From Proteobacteria bacterium UBA2383 (GTDB lineage Bacteria > Pseudomonadota > Gammaproteobacteria > Competibacterales > Competibacteraceae), in assembly GCA_002343485.1 (NCBI GenBank), contig DDST01000185.1:39062-50937 (forward strand): DNA of 11,876 nt, given 5' to 3'. Of the stretch, positions 5,515-11,876 are shown piece by piece. The stretch's first letter is position 1. Every line of letters begins with the position of its first letter. Both the position numbers and the translations under genes were made by a program. The notes under the pieces were generated by a model. The model was not told the DNA's origin and did no database searches. It saw only the letters and a list, made by a program, of their open reading frames with translations.

Positions 5515-7656
5515 ATGGGTTCTGATACTGTTTCCGCGCCAGCCAGGATTTTAGTCGTGGATGACGATCTTGCGACCCGCATCCTGGTGAGTGAATCCTT
5601 GGAGCAGGCAGGTTTTTACATCGAGCAAGCTGAAGACGGCCGTCAGGCGCTCACGATTTACGAGCGAAACAACATCGATCTTATCACGCTGGATGTTGTG
5701 ATGCCCGAATTGGATGGTTTCGCGACCTGTGTCGAACTGCGCCGGCGGCCTGAGGGGGCGCAAGTGCCAATCCTGATGATGACTGGCCTAGATGATTATG
5801 AATCCATCAACCAAGCGTTCAAGGCCGGTGCGACCGATTTCATTACCAAGCCTATCAATTTTATCTTGCTCGAATATCGGGTCCGCTATCTGCTACGGGC
5901 TAGCGCCGACGTGGCCAGCCTGCACGAGAGCGAGCGCCGGCTCACCACTGCCCAGCGTATCGCGCGGCTGGGGTATTGGGATTGGAGCCAGGGTCAGAAC
6001 CTTCTTCGCTTGTCACGGGAGGTTTGTGAGATGCTGGGGCTCGATCCGCAAACGTCTGAGTTCCCGTTCTGGGTTATCCTCAATCATGTGCATGAGAAAG
6101 ATAGAAATTTTGTAGATCAATGGGTTGATGAAATATGGCAGGGCGGGAAATCCAGAGCGATCAGTCACCGTCTGATAGATGCCAATGGTAACGTACGTTA
6201 CGTCCAGCAACAGGTCGAGGCTGTCTTGGATGCGTTTGGCAACCCTAGCCATTTGTACGGCACCTTGCAAGATATCACCGAACTACGTCGAGCAGAGGAG
6301 CGGATTTGGCAATTGGCCTTTACGGATAGCCTTACGCGGCTGCCCAATCGCGAGCTCTTCAAAGATCGCCTTGATACGGCGCTCAAGCTGGCTAAACGCC
6401 GTAATAGCCAGCTCGCGCTGCTGTTCCTGGATCTGGATAATTTCAAGCGGATTAATGACACCTTAGGTCACGGCGTGGGCGATCTCCTGCTCCAAGCGAC
6501 GGCTGAACGGCTGAAGCTGAGCGTTCGCGCCAATGACTCGGTGTCGCGGAACGAGGCAGAAGAGCAGGATGAAAGCATTGCCCGGTTGGGAGGTGATGAA
6601 TTCACTGTGTTACTGCCCGATATTCAGCACAGCGCAGATGCGGCTATCGTCGCTGAGCGGATTCAGGCGAGTCTTTCGCAGCCGCTCACCCTGAGTGGTC
6701 ATGAAGTTTTCATCACTCCCAGTATTGGCATTGCGGTGTTCCCTCAAGATGGGGAAGATCCAGACACATTAATCAAAAATGCTGACTTGGCCATGTATTT
6801 CGCCAAGCACCAAGGCCGAAATCTCTATCAATTTTATGATGCCACCCTGAACGAAGCCGCTCACAAGCGCCTGACAATGGAGAATCAGTTGCGCAAAGCC
6901 ATTGAGCGAAATGAACTTTCCTTATATTACCAGCCCCAGCTTGATCTTCCGAGCGGCCGCATCTGTGGCGTCGAAGCCTTGGCACGCTGGACCAATGATT
7001 TGCTGGGCACGGTGCCTCCTCTCGAATTCATTCCACTCGCCGAGGAAACCGGACTCATCATCCCTATTGGCGAGTGGGTTCTGCGCACCGCCTGCCAGCA
7101 AGCGAAAGCCTGGCAGGTGACGGGGATCGGCGTGGCGCGGATGGCGGTCAATATTTCTGCCCTGCAGTTCATCCAACCTCGTTTTGCGGAATGGGTGATG
7201 CAAATCCTGGAAGAAACCGGTCTTGAGCCAATGATGCTGGAGCTTGAGATTACCGAAAGCTTGTTGATGAAAGATCCAGAAGGGGCTTCGCATACGCTTC
7301 AGACCCTCAAAAATCTGGGGGTGCAATTGGCTATTGACGATTTCGGTACCGGCTATTCAAACTTGAGCCGGCTCAAGCAACTGCCGCTGGATCGGCTCAA
7401 GATCGATGAAGTGTTTGTCCGTGAGATCAATTTACAACCCAGTAATGCTGCCATTGCTACAGCCGTCATCGCCATGGCCGAAAGCATGGGGCTACAGGTC
7501 ATCGCCGAGGGCGTGGAGAATGAGGCCCAGCTGCACTTTCTCAAAGCCAAGCACTGCAATGAAATCCAGGGGTACTATCTAAGCTGGCCTTTGCCTGCGG
7601 CTGAAATTACCGCAATGCTCCGCAATCTGCCTGCTTTACATGAAGAGGACGGGTGA
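5515..7656 (+). CDS. Response regulator REC-PAS-GGDEF-EAL, cyclic di-GMP synthesis/breakdown
   Basis: This is a cytoplasmic protein of 713 residues with no membrane segments. REC (about 10-125) has D16-D18, phospho-Asp60 (LDVVMPELDG), T90 and K112. A PAS domain of the PAS_3 kind follows (about 140-255; LGYWDW, then LYGTLQDITE). The GGDEF domain (about 265-440) has metal and substrate residues D306, N314 and D323 and an intact GGDEF at 359-363. The EAL domain (about 455-705) has EALARW (E487), N546, LELEITES (574-582), DDFGTGYS (608-615), K629 and EGVE (665-668). Both catalytic sites look complete, so synthase and phosphodiesterase activities are both possible and which one dominates is unknown. 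The usual RxxD inhibitory site before GGDEF is absent (EQDE there), and an acidic insert of about 12 residues precedes the motif. The gene lies 126 bases after the kinase and is its likely phosphorelay target. The receptor gene follows nine bases downstream. Confidence 0.95.
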   Translation: MGSDTVSAPARILVVDDDLATRILVSESLEQAGFYIEQAEDGRQALTIYERNNIDLITLDVVMPELDGFATCVELRRRPEGAQVPILMMTGLDDYESINQAFKAGATDFITKPINFILLEYRVRYLLRASADVASLHESERRLTTAQRIARLGYWDWSQGQNLLRLSREVCEMLGLDPQTSEFPFWVILNHVHEKDRNFVDQWVDEIWQGGKSRAISHRLIDANGNVRYVQQQVEAVLDAFGNPSHLYGTLQDITELRRAEERIWQLAFTDSLTRLPNRELFKDRLDTALKLAKRRNSQLALLFLDLDNFKRINDTLGHGVGDLLLQATAERLKLSVRANDSVSRNEAEEQDESIARLGGDEFTVLLPDIQHSADAAIVAERIQASLSQPLTLSGHEVFITPSIGIAVFPQDGEDPDTLIKNADLAMYFAKHQGRNLYQFYDATLNEAAHKRLTMENQLRKAIERNELSLYYQPQLDLPSGRICGVEALARWTNDLLGTVPPLEFIPLAEETGLIIPIGEWVLRTACQQAKAWQVTGIGVARMAVNISALQFIQPRFAEWVMQILEETGLEPMMLELEITESLLMKDPEGASHTLQTLKNLGVQLAIDDFGTGYSNLSRLKQLPLDRLKIDEVFVREINLQPSNAAIATAVIAMAESMGLQVIAEGVENEAQLHFLKAKHCNEIQGYYLSWPLPAAEITAMLRNLPALHEEDG

Positions 7657-7665
7657 TAATCTCTC

Positions 7666-9684
7666 ATGTGTAGCCTTATCCGGTGTTCATCATTCATCCT
7701 GAATGTGCGTTGTTCAGCTTGCACGCTGACGTGGCTGCTGGGATTTATTTTGGGATTAGGCGTTTCCGGCCCCCCCGTTTTCGCTAAGCATACTTCGATC
7801 GATCTGACGCGCTTCAGTCTCGAAGAACTCATGCAAATCGAAGTGTATTCAGCTTCCAAGTTCGGCCAGCAAGCCAATGAAGCACCTTCAGCGGTAACGG
7901 TCATTACCGCCGAGGACATCAAAGCCCAAGGTTACCGGACCCTGACTGACATCCTACGGAGTCTCCCTGGTGTTTATGTCAGCTATGATCGCAACTACAG
8001 CAGTGTGGGTGTGCGTGGATTCAGCCGCCCTGGCGATTACAATGATCATTTGTTGTTTCTGATCGATGGCCATCGGCTTAACGACAATATCTACGATGCT
8101 GCACTGGTAGGCACTGACTTCATTCTCGATGTGGATTTGATTAAACGGGTTGAGTTCTTACCGGCCGGTCCCGCTACGGCGCTCTATGGCAACAATGCTT
8201 TCTTTGGCGTGGTCAGCATCACCACCAAGCAGGGGCGGGATATCGGCGCCCTGGAACTCTCCGGCGCGGTCGCCAGCGCTGAGACGAATCGAGGCCGGGC
8301 GACCTTTGGCCGCAAACTGGATAATGGATTCGACTTACTGTTGTCCGCAACCGCCTACGACAGTCAGGGTAAAAATCTTTATTTTCCTGAGTTCGACCGT
8401 CGATTGACTTCTGGCGTAGCGATGGGTCTCGATCACGATAGTTTCCAGCAGCTTTTTGGGAAACTGTCTTTCGAGGGGTGGAGCTTGGAATTGGCTCACT
8501 CCAATCGTGAAAAAGGTATCCCCACAGCGTCTTACGGCCAGGATTTCAACGATCCTCGCAGTCGTACCCAAGACCAGCAAGCCTTCGTGAATCTCGCTTA
8601 TCGTGCCCCGTGGAACGCGGATTTTGATGTACAGAGCCGGCTGTTTTATGGGACTTACGATTACCACGGACATTATATTTACGAAGATGCTGATTTTCCC
8701 GACCAGGCGATAGGCCGGTGGTGGGGTACTGAGCTTCAGTTTGTGAGTACTGCTTTCGAACGGCACAAGCTGGCATTCGGTGGGGAGTACCAACGTGATT
8801 TGCGGCGCGATCAAGCCGCGTTCGACGAAACGGGTGCCGTTGCTTTCGATAGCCGCATCCATGGGCATCGCTGGGGGTTTTATGCCTTGGATGAATTTGC
8901 GTTAGGCGAAAAAACAAACTTTGGCATCGGAATCCGTTACGACCGCGCTGCCAGCGGCGACAACAGCATCAACCCCCGGCTTAGTCTCGTCCACCAGTGG
9001 GATGAAAAAACTACCTTCAAGTTTTTGTATAGTGAGGCTTTCCGCGCACCTAATGCCTATGAACGCTATTACACTCCCTCTGGATATTTGCTGAACCCCA
9101 ACCTTCAGCCTGAGACAATCGACACTTACGAATTCATTCTAGAGAGGCGCCTAGACGAACATACTCGTCTCAATGCTTCCATCTATCACTACGACATCAC
9201 TGACTTGATCGATCTGACGACCGATCCTGACTCGGAGTTACTGACCTTCCGCAACCTGGGCCAGGTACGGGCTAATGGCCTTACGTTGGAGGCTGAGCGG
9301 CACTGGACCAATGGCGCCCGGCTTCGGGCCAGCTATAGTTGGCAACTGGTCGAGGATGAAGCCGGAGCATGGCTTGATAACGCTCCCCGCCATCTCGCCA
9401 AGCTGAATTGGAATCAGCCACTATCCGGCGATATCTGGCGCACGGGATTGGAATTGCAATACATTAGTAAGCGCCGCGCAACTCAAGGCAATGAAGTAGC
9501 TGGTGCGCTAATCACTAACCTGAATCTGCTCGGTCAGCCTTTCGGTAAAAATCTGGATGTTGCCTTAGGCATTTACAACCTGTTCGATCAAGATTACGCT
9601 GACCCTGGAGGGGATGAGCATTTCCAGGCGGAAATTCCTCAAGATGGCCGGAGCTGGCGCTTAAAACTCGATTACCGGTTTTAA
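7666..9684 (+). CDS. TonB-dependent outer-membrane receptor
   Basis: This is a 672-residue outer-membrane gated channel that takes up a ligand using TonB energy. The N-terminus has a hydrophobic signal stretch (about 19-35) with likely cleavage after VFA (40). Next comes LEELMQIEVYSASK (52-65), a common start of mature receptors and a possible TonB-box region. The plug domain (about 70-190) has SAVTVITAEDIKAQG, LRSLPGV, VGVRGF, FLIDGHRLND and ALYGNNAFFGVVSITTK. The rest is a beta-barrel with alternating aromatic strands, EAFRAPNAYERYY, LNPNLQPETIDTYE and a C-terminal strand ending in Phe (LKLDYRF). The start follows the regulator stop by nine bases, with a weak GGTGA (7652-7656) as ribosome binding site, so it is probably cotranscribed. 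Substrate is unknown; no siderophore, cobalamin or metal gene is adjacent. Placement beside the binding protein and kinase suggests ligand delivery to that sensor, which is inference. Confidence 0.93.
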   Translation: MCSLIRCSSFILNVRCSACTLTWLLGFILGLGVSGPPVFAKHTSIDLTRFSLEELMQIEVYSASKFGQQANEAPSAVTVITAEDIKAQGYRTLTDILRSLPGVYVSYDRNYSSVGVRGFSRPGDYNDHLLFLIDGHRLNDNIYDAALVGTDFILDVDLIKRVEFLPAGPATALYGNNAFFGVVSITTKQGRDIGALELSGAVASAETNRGRATFGRKLDNGFDLLLSATAYDSQGKNLYFPEFDRRLTSGVAMGLDHDSFQQLFGKLSFEGWSLELAHSNREKGIPTASYGQDFNDPRSRTQDQQAFVNLAYRAPWNADFDVQSRLFYGTYDYHGHYIYEDADFPDQAIGRWWGTELQFVSTAFERHKLAFGGEYQRDLRRDQAAFDETGAVAFDSRIHGHRWGFYALDEFALGEKTNFGIGIRYDRAASGDNSINPRLSLVHQWDEKTTFKFLYSEAFRAPNAYERYYTPSGYLLNPNLQPETIDTYEFILERRLDEHTRLNASIYHYDITDLIDLTTDPDSELLTFRNLGQVRANGLTLEAERHWTNGARLRASYSWQLVEDEAGAWLDNAPRHLAKLNWNQPLSGDIWRTGLELQYISKRRATQGNEVAGALITNLNLLGQPFGKNLDVALGIYNLFDQDYADPGGDEHFQAEIPQDGRSWRLKLDYRF

Positions 9685-9746
9685 ACAGATCTATAGCTGG
9701 CTTTTGGAAACACCTCCTTGGGCGATGTTTACCGCAGGAGAAACAC

Positions 9747-10781
9747 TCAACCCGCAAGTTGCCAGTTCAAGGTCTCTCCAGCCCGCAATGGGATCAATTC
9801 ATCGGTGCCGAACGGAAAAGACTCGGGTATCGAAGCCGCCCGACGTTGTAAAGTGATGGTTTCAGCGTTGTGCGGTAGCCCGTAAAAATCAGCACCATGA
9901 AAACTAGCAAAAGCTTCTAACCGGTCTAAGGCGCCAGCCGCTTCAAAGACTTCGGCATATAGTTCTAACGCAGTGTGAGCGGTGTAGCAACCGGCACAAC
10001 CACAGGCAGCTTCCTTGCCTTGGCGTGGATGCGGGGCGCTGTCAGTGCCGAGAAAGAATTTGGGGTTGCCATTGGTCGCTGCTTTGACCAGTGCTTGCCG
10101 GTGACGCTCGCGTTTTAAGATGGGCAGGCAGTAGTAGTGAGGGCGGATACCGCCCTGAAAAATTGCATTGCGGTTATAGAGCAGATGATGAGCGGTGATG
10201 GTTGCTGCAACGGTGGCGGGTGCAGCCTGCACATAATTGGCCGCCTCCTGCGTGGTGATATGCTCCAATACTACTTTCAGCTCCGGAAAATTACGAATCA
10301 GCGGGATCAATACCCGCTCGATGAAGACCGCCTCGCGGTCAAAGACGTCCACTGCCGGGTCGGTCACCTCGCCGTGAACCAGCAAGGGTATTCCTTGCGC
10401 CTGCATCGCCTCTAGCACCAGGCTAACATTTCGAATGCCGGTGACGCCGGCATCCGCGTTGGTGGTAGCGCCAGCAGGGTAGAGTTTAACCGCGTAGATG
10501 TGACCCGAGTCCTTGGCGCGAATGATTTCAGCAGGCGAAGTGTGATCGGTCAGGTACAAGGTCATGAGCGGCTGAAAATTCAGTCCCACTGGTACAGCGT
10601 CCAGAATGCGTGCCCGATAGGCCAGCGCCTGTCCGGTGGTCGTTACTGGCGGGCGCAGGTTGGGCATGATGATGGCGCGGGCAAACGAGCGGGCGCTGTG
10701 TGGGACGACTGTGCGCAGCGCAGCTCCATCGCGGACATGCAGGTGCCAGTCATCAGGGCGGGTGAGAGTGAGCGTATCCAT
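9747..10781 (-). CDS. pyrC: Dihydroorotase, class II
   Basis: The enzyme interconverts N-carbamoyl-L-aspartate and dihydroorotate, the third step of de novo pyrimidine synthesis, in the cytoplasm. The protein has 344 residues from ATG 10781, close to the E. coli enzyme's 348. Zinc and active-site residues are all visible: H13 and H15 (DWHLHVRDG), the carboxylated lysine K99 (AVKLYPAG), H136 (LLVHGEV), H174 (VLEHITT) and D247 (LGTDSAPH). The loop KEAACGCAGC fits class II. An in-frame TTG at 10787 would add two residues, but GGAA (10791-10788) sits six bases before ATG 10781, which is therefore preferred. The gene converges on the receptor gene with 62 bases between them and no convincing terminator there. 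It diverges from argG. Confidence 0.97.
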   Translation of the reverse strand: MDTLTLTRPDDWHLHVRDGAALRTVVPHSARSFARAIIMPNLRPPVTTTGQALAYRARILDAVPVGLNFQPLMTLYLTDHTSPAEIIRAKDSGHIYAVKLYPAGATTNADAGVTGIRNVSLVLEAMQAQGIPLLVHGEVTDPAVDVFDREAVFIERVLIPLIRNFPELKVVLEHITTQEAANYVQAAPATVAATITAHHLLYNRNAIFQGGIRPHYYCLPILKRERHRQALVKAATNGNPKFFLGTDSAPHPRQGKEAACGCAGCYTAHTALELYAEVFEAAGALDRLEAFASFHGADFYGLPHNAETITLQRRAASIPESFPFGTDELIPLRAGETLNWQLAG

Positions 10782-10787
10782 AGCCAA

Positions 10788-10825
10788 TTCCGGTAGAATG
10801 GTTGAGAAGAGAGCACCGGATTATA
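10788..10825 (-). promoter_or_regulatory. pyrC promoter -10 and leader with an inverted repeat over the ribosome binding site
   Basis: On the minus strand there is a perfect TATAAT (10825-10820) with no good -35 box at 16-19 bases. It is followed directly by CCGGT (10819-10815). The exact complement ACCGG (10794-10790) overlaps the GGAA ribosome binding site (10791-10788). If the first arm is transcribed, the two could pair across a 20-base loop and hide the site. Normal spacing from this -10 would start the transcript near 10814-10812, just past the first arm, so the hairpin is uncertain. Confidence 0.4.
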
Positions 10826-10862
10826 CGTTGAGCCTGCCTTGACGCACCGGGGTAAAGTTAAG

Positions 10863-10883
10863 CGAACGGCTTGCGGCGGTTCG
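10863..10883. repeat. Imperfect inverted repeat upstream of argG
   Basis: CGAAC (10863-10867) and GTTCG (10879-10883) are exact reverse complements. Pairing can extend inwards by GC/GC after a G-G mismatch, leaving a loop of about five bases. It lies about 55 bases before the argG start. It does not resemble the E. coli ARG box. It may be an operator, a leader hairpin or chance. No good sigma70 promoter for argG was found between 10826 and 10920. Confidence 0.3.
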
Positions 10884-10935
10884 AGCCAAGGAGTCCGAAC
10901 TGTTTTTGCAGGTCATTTAGAGCATGAGGAACATT

Positions 10936-11876
10936 ATGTCCGACGTTAAAAAAGTCGTGCTGGCTTATTCAGGCGGCCTGGATACTTCAGTGATTCTGAA
11001 ATGGTTACAGGATGTGTATCACTGTGAAATTATAACGTTTACTGCGGACCTGGGGCAAAACGAAGAACTGGAACCGGCGCGGCAAAAAGCACTAAAGGCG
11101 GGCATCAAGCCGGAAAATATTTTTATCGATGACCTGCGCGAAGAGTTCGTGCGCGACTTTGTATTCCCCATGTTCCGAGCAAATGCCCTCTATGAGGGTG
11201 AATATCTGCTGGGTACCTCGATCGCCCGGCCCTTGATCGCTAAACGGCAGATTGACATCGCGGTGCAAACCGGAGCTGATGCGATCTCACATGGCTCGAC
11301 CGGCAAAGGTAATGATCAAGTACGCTTTGAACTGGGTGCTTACGCCCTCAAGCCGGATATCAAGATTATTGCGCCATGGCGGGAATGGGATCTGCTGTCG
11401 CGGGAAAAACTGCTGGCTTATGCTGAGAAGCATGGTATTCCAGTCGAGATGAAACGCGGAACTCAGTCGCCCTACTCAATGGACGCCAACCTGCTGCATA
11501 TCTCCTATGAAGGCGGTGTGTTGGAAGACCCATGGAATGAGCCGGATGAAGCGATGTGGCGTTGGTCGGTATCGCCGGAAAAAGCCCCTGATCAGCCACG
11601 TTATCTGGAATTGGAATACCGCAATGGCGATATCGTGGCCATTGATGGTGAGGCTCTGAGTCCGGCAGTGGTCTTGGCCCGGTTGAATCAACTAGGTGGC
11701 GAACATGGCGTTGGCCGGTTGGACATGGTCGAAAACCGTTATGTCGGCATGAAATCGCGTGGTTGTTATGAAACTCCTGGTGGCACCATCATGCTCAAGG
11801 CACATCGGGCGATGGAGTCATTGACCCTGGATCGGGAAGTGGCGCATCTTAAGGATGACCTGATGCCGCGCTACGC
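10936..11876 (+). CDS. argG: Argininosuccinate synthase, cut by the right edge
   Basis: The enzyme joins citrulline and aspartate with ATP to form argininosuccinate, the penultimate step of arginine synthesis, in the cytoplasm. The 313 complete codons present are about three quarters of the usual length of roughly 400. The ATP-pyrophosphatase motif AYSGGLDTS is at residues 10-18, EGEYLLGTSIARPL (87-100) forms part of the substrate site, and SHGSTGKGNDQVRFE (118-132) is the second signature. ATG 10936 is preceded by GAGGA (10926-10930) at five bases. The start is divergent from pyrC with a 154-base gap. The frame is open to the end without defects. Confidence 0.98.
   Translation, partial: MSDVKKVVLAYSGGLDTSVILKWLQDVYHCEIITFTADLGQNEELEPARQKALKAGIKPENIFIDDLREEFVRDFVFPMFRANALYEGEYLLGTSIARPLIAKRQIDIAVQTGADAISHGSTGKGNDQVRFELGAYALKPDIKIIAPWREWDLLSREKLLAYAEKHGIPVEMKRGTQSPYSMDANLLHISYEGGVLEDPWNEPDEAMWRWSVSPEKAPDQPRYLELEYRNGDIVAIDGEALSPAVVLARLNQLGGEHGVGRLDMVENRYVGMKSRGCYETPGGTIMLKAHRAMESLTLDREVAHLKDDLMPRY

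Noticed and set aside
5388..5525. A 45-codon plus-strand ORF whose ATG overlaps the kinase stop (TGATG) and whose end overlaps the response regulator start
   Set aside because: It has no good ribosome binding site, no recognisable features and unusual composition (Asn-rich end). The overlap can arise by chance in a 126-base gap.
8335..8868. A 177-codon minus-strand ORF inside the receptor gene
   Set aside because: It lies wholly opposite the beta-barrel coding region and has no recognisable domain or start signal.
9685..9746. Possible bidirectional terminator between the convergent receptor and pyrC genes
   Set aside because: Only a weak bulged pairing (GGAAAC with GTTTACC) is seen, with a long loop and no T-run on either side.

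Overview
The window looks like part of a gammaproteobacterial chromosome. The evidence is a class II (E. coli-type) PyrC, a bacterial ArgG close by (argG and pyrC also lie near each other in Pseudomonas), a TonB-dependent receptor that implies an outer membrane, and a long hybrid sensor kinase of the BarA/ArcB style. No species can be named from the sequence alone, and no transposase, tRNA, rRNA or CRISPR array is visible.

Layout. (1) 1-887, minus strand: N-terminal third of a P2-type cation-transporting ATPase that runs off the left edge. (2) 888-1493: about 600 bp with no large gene, relatively AT-rich on its right side. It holds several perfect inverted repeats, a possible promoter, and a 39-codon ORF with a near-ideal Shine-Dalgarno sequence. 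(3) 1494-9684, plus strand: four tightly spaced large genes that read as one operon. They encode a secreted solute-binding protein of the ABC_sub_bind type with no permease or ATPase beside it, a hybrid histidine kinase (sensor-HAMP-HisKA-HATPase-REC-REC-HPt), a REC-PAS-GGDEF-EAL response regulator, and a TonB-dependent outer-membrane receptor. (4) 9747-10781, minus strand: pyrC, convergent with the receptor gene. (5) 10936-end, plus strand: argG, divergent from pyrC and cut by the right edge.

The central operon is the most interesting part. Its products could form one route from outer membrane to cytoplasm. The receptor would import a ligand, the periplasmic binding protein would capture it, the kinase would sense the loaded protein and run a His-Asp-His-Asp relay, and the response regulator would change cyclic di-GMP. 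The domains and gene order are visible in the sequence. The joint function and the ligand are inference. The flanking genes (pyrC, argG, cation ATPase) are ordinary housekeeping or transport genes. The pyrC leader contains an inverted repeat over its ribosome binding site that recalls known enterobacterial pyrC control.
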